From Methanothermococcus sp. SCGC AD-155-C09 (GTDB lineage Archaea > AGJL01 > Methanococci > Methanococcales > Methanococcaceae): a stretch of DNA of 44,006 bases. The notes under the pieces were generated by a model, which saw only the letters and a list, made by a program, of their open reading frames with translations, was not told the origin of the DNA and ran no database searches. The position numbers and the translations under genes were made by a program. Shown in pieces: positions 28,611-37,415 of this stretch (position 1 is the first letter of the stretch; every line of letters begins with the position of its first letter). The DNA lies in NCBI GenBank assembly GCA_019561555.1, contig JAHEQB010000016.1, positions 1 through 44,006 of the forward strand. Direction: 5' to 3'.

Positions 28611-28985
28611 ATGTTTAAAATTGGTGGCATAGTTTTTGATATTGAGGAATCCCTTAAGAAAAAGGAATCCCCTGGAAAAATAAAATTGGAAATTAGGGGT
28701 AAAAGATTGCCAATTATAGCAGATGAAAAGGTAGAACTTAAAAAGGGAGAGATTACAAACATAAAGATAAAAAGTATAGATATTGAGCCCTATACCTTAA
28801 CCTTTATTGATGCCTATGAAAAGCATCCTATAGGGGCAGTTATATCAATTAGTGAGGAAATTTCATTGCCCTTTGATTCTAAAAGAAGAGGAGATTATGG
28901 AGTATTTATAGCCTTTAAGGATGGGGTTGTCAATAAGGGGGATATAATTGGATGTGTGGCATTGATTCATTTGGATCAGGAGTAA
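28611..28985 (+). CDS. DUF22 family protein
   Basis: A 124-residue archaeal protein of the DUF22 type, function unknown. It is beta-rich with no membrane span or cysteine motif; notable stretches are KIKLEIRGKRLPIIADE and SKRRGDYGVFIAFKDG. The ATG follows GGTGATTTT. It lies 74 bp after subunit D of the ATP synthase. To my knowledge an equivalent pairing with subunit D occurs in M. jannaschii, so a conserved link with the enzyme is possible but unproven. Confidence 0.72.
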   Translation: MFKIGGIVFDIEESLKKKESPGKIKLEIRGKRLPIIADEKVELKKGEITNIKIKSIDIEPYTLTFIDAYEKHPIGAVISISEEISLPFDSKRRGDYGVFIAFKDGVVNKGDIIGCVALIHLDQE

Positions 28986-29035
28986 TTTAGTAAGGAGGGG
29001 GTTGTATTATACTTCCCCATATAATAAAAAAATAA

Positions 29036-29240
29036 AAAATTTAGATTTTAAAAATACTTAAGATAAAGAGTATAAAATATTTAATAGGAAATAAGTAAAT
29101 GATAACAATTGAAAATCCTCAATTACTCTTAATAATGCTCTTAAGCACTGAGAGGGTAAGTGGAATCCCGACACTGTGTGGTATTATGAAAATTTATAAT
29201 GATTTAAAATAAGAACTTAAAATATTTCTTTTTATTAATA
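29036..29240 (+). repeat. Type B dispersed repeat, copy B8
   Basis: Begins TTAGATTTTAAAAATACTTA, with GAAAATCCTCAATT, GCTCTTAAGCACTGAGAGGG, GGTATTATGAAAATTTATA and AAGAACTTAAAATATTTCTT. It is followed after about 115 bp by a full type A copy in the same orientation. Confidence 0.5.
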
Positions 29241-29354
29241 TTTTGTTCCTTTATTATTTTTATTAATGTTATAAATTATAAGTTTAAAATTTATATTTGA
29301 CTATTTTTTATTTAATTTGTGGATTTATAATATTTAGATTTAATAATTTTTATT

Positions 29355-29640
29355 TATAGTTAAGAACATAATTACTTAAACTTAATAATCTAAATATAAA
29401 AAAATAAAAATAATTAAAAAAATTAAAAATTAAAAAAAATAAAATTAAAATAATATAAATCTTAAAACATAGGGAAAAATCAAGTATTTAAAGAAATAAA
29501 AAGGAAGCAAATACTTAAAAAGTAGAAATCCCATTTAACCTACCCCCCTTCCCCCTACATCCCTAAGCACTGGATGTCCAGAGGAAACCCTTTAAGTATT
29601 GATCCTATATCCATAATAGTTTAAATTATTATGTGTTTAA
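29355..29640 (+). repeat. Type A dispersed repeat, copy A4 (full length)
   Basis: The left terminus TATAGTTAAGAACATAATTA is mirrored at the right end by ATTATGTGTTTAACTATA (inverse TATAGTTAAACACATAAT), the clearest terminal inverted repeat in the window. The core has GTAGAAATCCCATTTAACCTAC, ATCCCTAAGCACTGGATGTC and CAGAGGAAACCCTTTAAGTAT; here CTGGA-tg-TCCAG replaces the usual GCACT hairpin. It lies upstream of thrB. Confidence 0.8.
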
Positions 29641-29722
29641 CTATATTTTATAATTTTATATTTTTTAAATTTTATTTATTTTTTTATTTATTTAATTCTA
29701 TAATTTTAAAATTGGTGAAATT

Positions 29723-30634
29723 ATGAATAGAGTTAAAGTACTCTCACCAGCAACATCGGCAAATTTAGGTCCTGGTTATGATGTTTTTGGATTGGCACTA
29801 TGTGAGCCCTATGATATTATTACTCTCTCAAAATCCAATGATAAGGGTATATCACTATCTCTAAAGGGAAAATGTGATAAAATACCCACCGAAGTAGATA
29901 AGAATACAGCAGGGGTTGTAGTAAAAAAGATTATGGAGGATTTCAACATTAATGGGGGCATTCACATAGATATTGAAAAGGGCATTAAGCCAGGCAGTGG
30001 CTTAGGAAGTAGTTCAGCCTCCTGTGCAGGGGTTGCCTTGGCAATGAATGAACTTTTTAATTTAAATCTTTCAAAATTGGAACTTACAAAATATGCCTCC
30101 TTAGGTGAAACTGTTGCTGCAGGGGTTGCCCATGCTGACAATGTTGCACCTGCAATATATGGAGGATTTACAATGGTAATCAATTATGAGCCTTTGGAGG
30201 TACTTCATATTCCTACTGAGTTTGAGGTTGTTGTGGCCCTTCCAAATATTCAAATATCCACAAAGGAGGCAAGGGAAATACTTCCAAATAAGGTCCCTAT
30301 AAAGGACATGGTAAATAACATTGGAAAGGCCTGTGGTATGATATATGGGATATACAATAGGAATATGGGACTCTTTGGAAGATGTATGATGGGAGATACT
30401 GTTGTAGAGCCCCTTAGATCCCAATTAATAAAGGACTATTCCAAGGTTAAAAGTAAAGTACTGGATTTGGATTTAGCACATGGTATAACAATAAGTGGTT
30501 CAGGACCTGCTATAATATCTCTACCTAAGGAAAACTGTGCAAAAAGTATTAAGGAGATATTTTTAGAGGTATGGGATTGTCCTGTATATCACACCAAGGT
30601 AGGAAAAGGGGCCCATGTATTGGAAAGGGATTAA
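29723..30634 (+). CDS. thrB: Homoserine kinase
   Basis: A GHMP kinase that phosphorylates homoserine for threonine synthesis, in the cytoplasm; 303 residues, the usual length. It begins [20 protein letters not shown], carries the ATP loop [14 protein letters not shown] near residues 91-104, and has the third GHMP motif [14 protein letters not shown] near the C-terminus. The ATG follows ATTGGTGAAATT. It is convergent with the CooC-like gene, with 22 bp between their ends. Confidence 0.96.
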   Translation: MNRVKVLSPATSANLGPGYDVFGLALCEPYDIITLSKSNDKGISLSLKGKCDKIPTEVDKNTAGVVVKKIMEDFNINGGIHIDIEKGIKPGSGLGSSSASCAGVALAMNELFNLNLSKLELTKYASLGETVAAGVAHADNVAPAIYGGFTMVINYEPLEVLHIPTEFEVVVALPNIQISTKEAREILPNKVPIKDMVNNIGKACGMIYGIYNRNMGLFGRCMMGDTVVEPLRSQLIKDYSKVKSKVLDLDLAHGITISGSGPAIISLPKENCAKSIKEIFLEVWDCPVYHTKVGKGAHVLERD

Positions 30635-30656
30635 GGAATGATATTAAAAAAAACAT

Positions 30657-31415
30657 TTACAATATTAAGGAATTAACAATATTCTCAACCTTTCTATATA
30701 CCTCATTATCCTCATCAATATTAAAAAGGGGCAATCCCAACATATCATACTTTGAAATCTCTTTATTGTATGGTAATTTTGCAATTACATTCAGTCCCAG
30801 TTCCTGAGCATTTTTCTCCACAATATCCTTTGTTTTATCATCCACTTTGTTTGCCACAACAAAAATATCTTTAAATTTAATATCCAAATCCTCTGCTAAC
30901 TTCTTTATTCTTTTGGCAGTTCCAAGTCCCCTCTTTGAGGCATCAGTTACCACTATCATGGTATCTACATTTTGAGTGGTTCTTCTACTTAAGTGCTCCA
31001 ATCCTGCCTCAGTGTCTATTACCACATAATCATAGGCCTTTGCAAGGCCATCTATTATCTGCCTTAACCAATTATTTATACTACAGTAGCAGCCACTTCC
31101 CTCAGGCCTGCCCATTACAAGTAAATCAAAATTTTCACTTTCCACTATTATTTCATATATTTTACCTAACAGATACTCCTGTTTGGAGATTCCAGTGGGT
31201 ACCTTATTTTCACTAGTTAATTTTTTTAATTCCTCCCTTATATCGCCAATGGTCTTTTCAACAGGAATACCAAGGGTTTCAGGAAGATTGGAATCAGGAT
31301 CTGCATCTATAACAAGTAAATTTCTGGTTTTTTTAGAGAGGGCCTTTACAAGTAATGTTGAAAACATTGTTTTGCCTGTCCCCCCCTTTCCACTTATGGC
31401 TATTATTTTAGTCAA
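30657..31415 (-). CDS. CooC-like (MinD/ParA-type) ATPase, putative Ni-enzyme maturation
   Basis: A SIMIBI-class P-loop ATPase of the CooC group, which in CO dehydrogenase maturation drives nickel insertion. The 252 residues show the deviant Walker A SGKGGTGKTMFS, VIDADPDSNLPETLG, the CxC pair in EGSGCYCSINNWLR (the CooC dimer metal site) and VIDTEAGLEHLSRRTT. I chose TTG 31415, four bases after GGTGAT; a GTG within that site is less likely. No CODH gene is near, so the client enzyme (CODH/ACS or another nickel enzyme) is open. Confidence 0.85.
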   Translation of the reverse strand: MTKIIAISGKGGTGKTMFSTLLVKALSKKTRNLLVIDADPDSNLPETLGIPVEKTIGDIREELKKLTSENKVPTGISKQEYLLGKIYEIIVESENFDLLVMGRPEGSGCYCSINNWLRQIIDGLAKAYDYVVIDTEAGLEHLSRRTTQNVDTMIVVTDASKRGLGTAKRIKKLAEDLDIKFKDIFVVANKVDDKTKDIVEKNAQELGLNVIAKLPYNKEISKYDMLGLPLFNIDEDNEVYRKVENIVNSLIL

Positions 31416-31477
31416 TTCTATCACCTTTCTATTTATATAATTATATAAAAAATATATTAAAATTAATTTTAATAATT

Positions 31478-31725
31478 TAAAACATAACATTTTAAACTTA
31501 TTTTAATAGATAATCCCATACTTAAAGTAGATCCTCTGCACTTCAGTATTCAGGGGTATAGGGGAAAAATAGATTGGCATTAGGATTTCTACTTTTTAAG
31601 TATTTTTTTCTCCTATATTTTTAAGTATTTGCTTTTTCCTTTATATCTTAGATTTTATTTTTAAATTTTTAATTTTTTTAAATTATTTATTTTTTAATTT
31701 TAATTATTATTTTTTTAAATTTTTT
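31478..31725 (-). repeat. Type A dispersed repeat, copy A8 (inverted)
   Basis: The minus strand reads AAAAAGTAGAAATCCTAATG, CCCCTATACCCCTGAATACT, GAAGTGCAGAGGATCTACTT and ends AAGTTTAAAATGTTATGTTT. The core word AAGCACTG has become GAATACTG, but the order of blocks is kept. This is the only inverted copy of type A in the window apart from the half-copy at 9279. Its left terminus abuts the 3' end of the VTT-protein gene. Confidence 0.6.
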
Positions 31726-31729
31726 AAAT

Positions 31730-32209
31730 TTATAATCCTATAACAAAATACTTTAATAGGGCATCTCCAAAATATGCAATAATTAAAAATCTGAAAAATC
31801 TACCAATAAAGGTTCCAATTATAAATTTTAAAAAACTCATTTCAAATATTCCTGAAAGCCAGGCTGCAACTTTGTAGGGTATTGGTGTAAATCCTGCTAT
31901 CATTACACCCCAAACCCCGTACTTTTCAAAAAAGGCCTCTCCCCTTAAGAGATGTTTTTCCCCAAATAACTTTATAAATGCTGGAGTTCCCAAACTATGT
32001 CCTAAAAAATACCCTACCATGCCCCCAAATGTGGAGGCAATAGTTGAGATTATTGCACATGTTAAGGGGTTAAGTCCAAATGCCGAAGCCCCAACTATAA
32101 ATATATCTGGAGGAACAGGTTGGATAATGGATTCTGTAAATGCCACAATAGATATACCAATATATCCATAATCCAATATTAAATTTTCCATAATTAAATA
32201 TATATCCAC
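31730..32209 (-). CDS. VTT-domain (DedA/YqaA-like) membrane protein
   Basis: A 159-residue integral membrane protein of the VTT (DedA/TVP38-like) superfamily, whose relatives act in lipid flipping or membrane homeostasis. Visible are an amphipathic [19 protein letters not shown] entry, a GYFLGHSLG helix with small residues, and the family segment [17 protein letters not shown]. About four to five membrane segments are predicted by eye. The GTG at 32209 follows AGAGGGGAATT; an ATG six codons in is an alternative. The exact substrate is unknown. Confidence 0.82.
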   Translation of the reverse strand: MDIYLIMENLILDYGYIGISIVAFTESIIQPVPPDIFIVGASAFGLNPLTCAIISTIASTFGGMVGYFLGHSLGTPAFIKLFGEKHLLRGEAFFEKYGVWGVMIAGFTPIPYKVAAWLSGIFEMSFLKFIIGTFIGRFFRFLIIAYFGDALLKYFVIGL

Positions 32210-32573
32210 AATTCCCCTCTCTCTTTAAATATATAATGTAATATATCAAATTTACTATTTAAAAGTTTATAAATTATTAGAGTTAGTTAATTATATACCA
32301 TGTTATTTAAATATTGCCATAGTAGGGCAACAACTTTCTATAATATATAGTCTTAAAAAACTTTATAATAAATAAAAAAACCTTAATTTTAAAAAACCCT
32401 ATAAAAAAATAAAATTATAAAAATTAAAAAATAATTTAAAATAAAATAAATAATCTAATTCCCAAAGAATTAATAAAAAATTTAAAAAATAAAGAATAAG
32501 TAAGATAATAGAATACCTAAAAGGAAGTAAAAAATATAAAAAATAAAAATAAAAATAAAACATGGTGAAAATT
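32210..32573. other. Divergent intergenic region, AT-rich
   Basis: Separates the divergent VTT-protein gene and pdxS, so it must hold both promoters. The only compact structure I see is TTGCC-atagtag-GGCAA at 32314-32330. The last 170 bp are A-rich with no repeat core. TATAGTCTTAAAAAAC at 32346 resembles the type A left terminus weakly. Confidence 0.35.
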
Positions 32574-33473
32574 ATGAAAAAAATTGGAACAGAGGTATTA
32601 AAAAGAGGATTTGCCAAAATGGTAAAATATGGAGTTGTAATGGATGTTACAAATGTTGAACAGGCTCAGATTGCCGAGGATGCTGGAGCCACTGCTGTAA
32701 TGGCATTGGAAAGAGTTCCAGCTGATATAAGGGCACAGGGTGGAGTTGCTAGGATGTCAGATCCTGAGATGATTTTGGAGATAAAGGAGGCAGTATCCAT
32801 TCCTGTAATGGCAAAGGTAAGAATAGGACATTTTGTTGAGGCCCAGGTTTTAGAAGAAATAGGGGTGGATATGATAGATGAAAGTGAGGTATTAACCCCT
32901 GCCGATGAGGTAAATCACATAGATAAAAGGGCATTTAAGGTACCCTTTGTATGTGGAGCAAGAAACTTAGGGGAGGCCCTAAGAAGAATAGACGAAGGGG
33001 CTGCCATGATAAGAACAAAGGGAGAGGCTGGAACTGGCAATGTTGTAGAGGCTGTAAAGCACATGAGGGCTGTAAATGAAGGAATAGCAAGAATTGTGGG
33101 GTACTATGAGATGGGTCTTGATAGGGAACTTTTACAGTTGGCAAGAAATGAATTAAAGGTCCCATTGGATTTAGTCTATGAGGTGGCAAAATTGAAAAGG
33201 CTTCCTGTGGTGAATTTTGCCGCAGGAGGTATTGCAACCCCTGCTGATGCTGCAATGATGATGCAGATGGGATGTGATGGTGTATTTGTTGGTTCAGGGA
33301 TTTTTAAATCAGGTAATCCAGAGGAGAGAGCCAAAGCCATTGTTGAAGCAACCTATAACTATGATAAACCAGAGGTCATAAGTGAGGTTAGCAAAAATCT
33401 TGGTGAAGCCATGGTAGGTATAAATATTGAAGATATTCCTGAAAAGGATCTTTTAGCCAAAAGAGGGGATTAA
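32574..33473 (+). CDS. pdxS: Pyridoxal 5'-phosphate synthase, PdxS subunit
   Basis: Synthase subunit of the deoxyxylulose-independent pathway that makes PLP from ribose 5-phosphate, glyceraldehyde 3-phosphate and ammonia. The 299 residues include D24 (VVMDV), the imine-forming K81 (MAKVRIGH) and K149 (RTKGEAGTG), all at canonical numbering when the ATG at 32574 is used; GGTGA lies five bases before it. The partner glutaminase PdxT is not in the window. PLP is the cofactor of SepCysS encoded at 12.9-14.0 kb, though that link is only functional. Confidence 0.97.
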   Translation: MKKIGTEVLKRGFAKMVKYGVVMDVTNVEQAQIAEDAGATAVMALERVPADIRAQGGVARMSDPEMILEIKEAVSIPVMAKVRIGHFVEAQVLEEIGVDMIDESEVLTPADEVNHIDKRAFKVPFVCGARNLGEALRRIDEGAAMIRTKGEAGTGNVVEAVKHMRAVNEGIARIVGYYEMGLDRELLQLARNELKVPLDLVYEVAKLKRLPVVNFAAGGIATPADAAMMMQMGCDGVFVGSGIFKSGNPEERAKAIVEATYNYDKPEVISEVSKNLGEAMVGINIEDIPEKDLLAKRGD

Positions 33474-33516
33474 TATATTAAATACAATAATACCTTAATT
33501 CTTATTAAAAATAAAT

Positions 33517-33830
33517 TATAGTCAAAATATAGTTTCTTAAACCCACATCTAAATATAAAAAATAAAAAATTAATTTAAAAAAAATTAAAAAAATAAAAAT
33601 TAAATAAAAAAATAAAATTAAAATAACTAAAAAAGTAATAAAGTTAATCTAAATCTTAAGATATAAAAGAAAAAATAATACTTAAAAAGATAAGGAAAAA
33701 TAAATATTCAAAAAGTAGAAATTCCCTATGCTATCCCCCTTTCCCTACACTCCAAGCACTGGATGTCCAGAGGAAACTCTTTAACTATGGGATTACTATA
33801 CCATAATAAGTTTAAAATGTTATATGTTTT
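33517..33830 (+). repeat. Type A dispersed repeat, copy A5 (full length)
   Basis: The left terminus is TATAGTCAAAATATAGTTTC, then A-rich DNA, TCTAAATCTTAAGATATAAA, AAAAGTAGAAATTCCCTATG, a pyrimidine tract, CTCCAAGCACTGGATGTCCA, GAGGAAACTCTTTAACTAT and AATAAGTTTAAAATGTTATA. As in A4, the stem is CTGGA-tg-TCCAG. It lies about 200 bp before the tRNA promoter. Confidence 0.78.
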
Positions 33831-34041
33831 ATTATAAAATAAATTAAATAAAAATTAATAAATAATGATTAAGTAAATTTTATTTTTATTACAATGATTT
33901 TTTAAGAAATAAATTTATATTAATTTTTTATATTTTTTATATTTTTATTATTTTTAATTAATTCCATTTAATGGCCTTTTAGCAATATATTCAAGATGTA
34001 AAAATATATTAAATAGCCCCATGCCCAATTTAAAACCCTAA

Positions 34042-34085
34042 CCGAAAAGTATATATATTAGAACTGTGTTATTCAATTTGCAAAC
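34042..34085 (+). promoter_or_regulatory. Stable-RNA promoter (BRE/box A and box B) of the tRNA cluster
   Basis: CCGAAAAGTATATATATT at 34042-34059 combines a BRE-like CCGAAAA with a TATA box. TGCAAAC at 34079-34085 matches box B (TGCAAGT), the start region of methanococcal tRNA/rRNA genes. The first tRNA begins six bases later. Spacing is as expected. Confidence 0.75.
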
Positions 34086-34090
34086 AAAAT

Positions 34091-34164
34091 GCCTCGGTGG
34101 CTCAGCCTGGTAGAGCGCCTGACTTGTAATCAGGTGGTCGGGGGTTCGAATCCCCCCCGGGGCT
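34091..34164 (+). tRNA. tRNA-Thr (TGT)
   Basis: Acceptor GCCTCGG pairs with CCGGGGC (one T-G), the anticodon loop is CTTGTAA with anticodon TGT, the T loop is GTTCGAATC, and the discriminator base is T. First gene of the cluster. Confidence 0.95.
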
Positions 34165-34185
34165 TGGTATTTGGGAAATTTTTCT

Positions 34186-34263
34186 GGGCCTGTGGGGTAG
34201 CCTGGTCCATCCTTTGGGATTTGGGATCCTGAGACCCCAGTTCAAATCTGGGCAGGCCCACCA
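34186..34263 (+). tRNA. tRNA-Pro (TGG), CCA encoded
   Basis: Acceptor GGGCCTG pairs with CAGGCCC. The anticodon loop TTTGGGA gives TGG; the stem TGGGA/TCCTG contains two G-T pairs. The T loop is GTTCAAATC, the discriminator A, and CCA follows at 34261-34263. Confidence 0.92.
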
Positions 34264-34298
34264 CTTAAAAATGAGAAATATAATCATAAAATAAATAT

Positions 34299-34375
34299 CC
34301 GGCGGTAGTTCAGCCTGGTAGAACGGCGGACTGTAGATCCGCATGTCGCTGGTTCAAATCCGGCCCGCCGGACCA
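34299..34375 (+). tRNA. tRNA-Tyr (GTA), CCA encoded
   Basis: Acceptor CCGGCGG pairs with CCGCCGG; C1-G72 is the archaeal tyrosine identity pair. The anticodon stem-loop GCGGACTGTAGATCCGC gives GTA. The discriminator is A with CCA at 34373-34375. Confidence 0.94.
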
Positions 34376-34378
34376 TTA

Positions 34379-34452
34379 GGGCCCGTAGCTTAGTCTGGTA
34401 GAGCGCCTGGCTTTTAACCAGGCGGTCGAGGGTTCGAATCCCTTCGGGCCCG
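34379..34452 (+). tRNA. tRNA-Lys (TTT), first copy
   Basis: Acceptor GGGCCCG pairs with CGGGCCC, the anticodon arm CCTGGCTTTTAACCAGG gives TTT, the T loop is GTTCGAATC and the discriminator G. It starts three bases after the Tyr CCA. Identical in sequence to the copy at 34687. Confidence 0.95.
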
Positions 34453-34465
34453 CTAATAAGTTATT

Positions 34466-34530
34466 TGGCATGAGGTAATGTCCCAAGTACTGCCCTTGGG
34501 TAGGAACAGGGCAATAATACCAGCCCCTTT
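34466..34530 (+). pseudogene. 5S rRNA 3'-half remnant between tRNA-Lys and tRNA-Asp
   Basis: The segment CCCAAGTACTGCCCTTGGG followed by TAGGAACAGGGC has the form of 5S rRNA helix IV and loop E: AGTA, stem CTGCC-cttg-GGTAG, then GAAC. Flanking bases can pair as helix V. Only about 65 nt are present; the 5' half with helices I (5' strand), II and III is missing. A 5S gene within a tRNA operon has been described in Methanococcus vannielii, so this is probably a decayed extra 5S gene. Confidence 0.55.
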
Positions 34531-34537
34531 TTCATCT

Positions 34538-34612
34538 GCCCTGGTGGTGTAGCTCGGCCTATCATACAGGACTGTCACTCCTGTGACTCGGGTTCAAATC
34601 CCGGCCAGGGCG
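34538..34612 (+). tRNA. tRNA-Asp (GTC), first copy
   Basis: Acceptor GCCCTGG pairs with CCAGGGC. The anticodon arm ACAGGACTGTCACTCCTGT gives GTC. The T loop is GTTCAAATC and the discriminator G. Identical to the copy at 34773. Confidence 0.95.
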
Positions 34613-34686
34613 TGTTATTTAACATATATTATCTTTTTAAATAATATTTATCTATAATTGATGTACTTTTTAAAAATAACCATCAT

Positions 34687-34760
34687 GGGCCCGTAGCTTA
34701 GTCTGGTAGAGCGCCTGGCTTTTAACCAGGCGGTCGAGGGTTCGAATCCCTTCGGGCCCG
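34687..34760 (+). tRNA. tRNA-Lys (TTT), second copy
   Basis: Base-for-base the same as 34379-34452. It is preceded by 74 bp of AT-rich DNA with no strong box A/box B, so it may be read from the first promoter or a weaker one. Confidence 0.94.
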
Positions 34761-34772
34761 TTATTTTTATCT

Positions 34773-34847
34773 GCCCTGGTGGTGTAGCTCGGCCTATCAT
34801 ACAGGACTGTCACTCCTGTGACTCGGGTTCAAATCCCGGCCAGGGCG
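34773..34847 (+). tRNA. tRNA-Asp (GTC), second copy
   Basis: Identical to 34538-34612, including the preceding ATCT. Only 12 bp separate it from the second tRNA-Lys, whereas the first pair has an 85-bp spacer with the 5S remnant. Confidence 0.94.
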
Positions 34848-34969
34848 TATTATATGTTAATTAATTTTTATTTTAAAATATATCTATATATTTAAATACT
34901 TTTTTTATATTAATTTTTATTTTATTAATGTTATAATTTAGGTTGTAAAATTATTAATTAGTGGTTCCT

Positions 34970-35563
34970 GTGTTAAATAAAGTAAATCTTTTAAAAAAAA
35001 TATTTAAAAATTTGTTCCAAAGGGAAAGTTTTAAAAAACCTAAGGTATTGGAAAAACCAAGCCTTGATGACTGTATAGCCTGTGGATTATGCATTAGTGC
35101 ATGTCCTGCCAATGCCATAAAGGTTTTTAAGTATAGGGAGGTAATCTGCCTTCATTGTGGGGCCTGTATTGATGCCTGTCCAAATGATGCCATATCCTTG
35201 GATAGATATACAATAGATAAAAGTAAATGTATAGGTTGCGGTTATTGTGCATTGGTATGTACCATCCCAATTATAAAAAATGAAATTCCATTACCAAGTA
35301 CCCCTATAATAACAAATAAATGTAATAACTGTGGCCTCTGTATTATAAAGTGCCCTGAAGGGAGTATATATTTTAAGGATAATAAAATATCAATTAACAA
35401 AGAAAAATGTAAAAATTGTTTATACTGTGTAGATTTTTGCCCTATGAACTCTATAATGTCCCCTAAGGATTATATAAAGTCCCTTATAATTAATGTGGAT
35501 ATTTATTCATGTATATACTGTAAGGAATGTGAATATATATGCCCCTTAACTACTGAAAAATAA
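34970..35563 (+). CDS. Polyferredoxin with six 4Fe-4S motifs
   Basis: An electron carrier of about 197 residues with six CxxCxxCxxxC motifs in series: CIACGLCISACP, CLHCGACIDACP, CIGCGYCALVCT, CNNCGLCIIKCP, CKNCLYCVDFCP and CIYCKECEYICP. The third lacks the usual final proline. The short N-terminal region is basic. Such polyferredoxins accompany energy-converting and other hydrogenases in methanogens, but no hydrogenase gene is near, so its partner is unknown. The start is uncertain: GTG 34961 or GTG 34970, neither with a GGTGAT site. Confidence 0.88.
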   Translation: MLNKVNLLKKIFKNLFQRESFKKPKVLEKPSLDDCIACGLCISACPANAIKVFKYREVICLHCGACIDACPNDAISLDRYTIDKSKCIGCGYCALVCTIPIIKNEIPLPSTPIITNKCNNCGLCIIKCPEGSIYFKDNKISINKEKCKNCLYCVDFCPMNSIMSPKDYIKSLIINVDIYSCIYCKECEYICPLTTEK

Positions 35564-35693
35564 AATTTTATTATATGTAGTCATGTACATTTTTAATTTT
35601 AAAACCCTCCTTTCCATCAAAAATAAAATATAATAAATAACACATATAATGATTATAAACTCCTAGAAAAATACATTAAATGAAGATTGAATT

Positions 35694-35980
35694 TATAATC
35701 AAGAGCATAATTTAAACCTATCTCAATATAAAAATAATAAAAAATAAATAATTTAAAAAAATTAAAAAATAAAATAATAAAATAATCTAAATCTAAGATA
35801 TAAAGGAAAAATAAATATTTAAAAAATAAAGAAAAGTAATACTAAAAAATAAATACTTAAAAAGTAGTAATTCCATACCACCATTTCCCTTCCCCCACAC
35901 TCCCAAGCACTGAACTTCAGAGGAAACCCTTAAGTATGTGCCACTATACTTATAATAAGTTTAAAATGTTATATGTTTAT
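35694..35980 (+). repeat. Type A dispersed repeat, copy A6 (full length)
   Basis: The left terminus is TATAATCAAGAGCATAATTT. The core has AAAAAGTAGTAATTCCATAC, CTCCCAAGCACTGAACTTC and AGAGGAAACCCTTAAGTATG, and it ends AATAAGTTTAAAATGTTATA. The GCACT hairpin is lost here (GCACTGAACTTC). It lies between the polyferredoxin and PriS gene ends. Confidence 0.75.
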
Positions 35981-36020
35981 TATAATTTCTATTATTAAGG
36001 AATGATGGGAATTAGGGTTA

Positions 36021-36078
36021 ACAATATAAATACTTTAAATCTCTATCTTAGATTAGTATAAAACTTCCTTAAATATTT
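36021..36078 (-). repeat. Type B right-end fragment B9
   Basis: The minus strand reads AAGTTTTATACTAATCTAAG then ATAGAGATTTAAAGTATTTA, matching the right end of B3 and B4. The rest of the element is absent. It lies 40 bp after copy A6. Confidence 0.5.
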
Positions 36079-36285
36079 TTTAATTTTATTATATTATATG
36101 TTATCTATGTTGTAAATCGAAGTTTAAAGTATTTTAATATTTAATCATAATCCATTACATTATTTTTATAAATATTATTTTATTTTTTATTTTTATTTAC
36201 CTATCCTTTATTTTTTTATTTTTTTATTTTTTAATTATTTTATTTCATTATAGTTTATTATAAATTGTTTTTTAGGGCTATAATT

Positions 36286-37392
36286 TTAATCTAAGATCTC
36301 AAAATCCACCCCATGTCCAAATAAAAATAATAGCATAATTACGGGAATTTCCCTACTTCTGTGAGTATATAACCTATCCTTTATTCTTAAAGAATCAATT
36401 TTTTGATTGATTTTAACATTATAGTATTCCTTATTGAATTTAGAGAATATTGCATGATTCAATGGATTGAAATATTCCAGGGAGTTGTATTTTATTTCCT
36501 TTACCATGAACCCAGTATAACCATGAAGTGAGCCGATTACCCGTAATAGCCTAATATCATCCTCCATTACCTTTTCATCAAGTTCCAATCTGTTTTTAAT
36601 ACTATTTATTAAGTTAATTATTTTATTTTTATCTTTTTCATTCTTTTTATCTATTAATTTTTTCCAATTATCATACTTACTTAATTGAGTTCTTAATTGT
36701 TTATTTTTTATATTATTTAATATTCTTCTTTTCCATCCACTTCCAACATAATTTAAACTTAAATTTTTTCCCAAAATATATTCTATAAGATATCTCCTCT
36801 GATATCTATTCCAATGTTCAATTGTATCCCTTATTTCCCTATCCTGGGGTTTAATATAGATGTGATACCCCCTATTTCCACTAAACACTATTCTTAAATC
36901 ATTTTTAGAAAGTCCAAAGTCAGGTATTAGGAATTCATCAATTAATATAAATGTTTGGTTTTTTGCCTCCTCTAAGCAATATTTACATATCCAACCCTCA
37001 TCCCTATGGGTACATTTTTTTACCCTATGTACATCAATATCAAATGCAATTTCCCTTTTAAATATCTTTTTTTGTTGGGCTCCTCCAAATAAATGGGGAT
37101 ATTCCATATAGGATAGGGATTTATATAGATGAAATGGGGTTTTTTCTAAAACCCATTTTAAATAGTCTTTATCTGAATCAAAGGAGAGGTTTCTATCTTC
37201 TACCTTCTTTAAGTATCCAAAACCTATTTCCCTATGGGATATATCCTCAGGAATTTCCAGCCATTTTCTCTTAATGGCCTGTATAAAATACTCCTTATAG
37301 TATTCCCTTATTCTTTCCAAAATTTTATTTCCTTTATATTCTTCAGGTTTATTTTTTAAAGGATTTAATACTATTTTGTTCATATATATCAT
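36286..37392 (-). CDS. priS: DNA primase small subunit PriS
   Basis: Catalytic subunit of the archaeal/eukaryotic-type primase that makes primers for replication; 368 residues. It carries the catalytic FDID (D118, D120), a zinc-knuckle stretch CTHRDEGWICKYC just after it, and the nucleotide-binding SGNRGYHIYI near residues 171-180. RLLRVIGSLHG lies in the C-terminal part. The first ATG (37392) is four bases after AAAAGGAT; a second ATG three codons on is possible. It lies 23 bp after the DUF211 gene on the same strand. PriL is not in the window. Confidence 0.94.
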   Translation of the reverse strand: MIYMNKIVLNPLKNKPEEYKGNKILERIREYYKEYFIQAIKRKWLEIPEDISHREIGFGYLKKVEDRNLSFDSDKDYLKWVLEKTPFHLYKSLSYMEYPHLFGGAQQKKIFKREIAFDIDVHRVKKCTHRDEGWICKYCLEEAKNQTFILIDEFLIPDFGLSKNDLRIVFSGNRGYHIYIKPQDREIRDTIEHWNRYQRRYLIEYILGKNLSLNYVGSGWKRRILNNIKNKQLRTQLSKYDNWKKLIDKKNEKDKNKIINLINSIKNRLELDEKVMEDDIRLLRVIGSLHGYTGFMVKEIKYNSLEYFNPLNHAIFSKFNKEYYNVKINQKIDSLRIKDRLYTHRSREIPVIMLLFLFGHGVDFEILD

Positions 37393-37415
37393 ATATCCTT
37401 TTAAAAATGAACTAT

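Noticed and set aside
34102-34344. Minus-strand open frame of 80 codons across the tRNA genes
   Set aside because: It is antisense to three clear tRNA genes; the reading frame is incidental.
34453-34537. tRNA-like or H/ACA guide RNA in the Lys-Asp spacer
   Set aside because: No tRNA arms, no ACA at a fitting place; the 5S helix IV/loop E pattern explains the sequence better.
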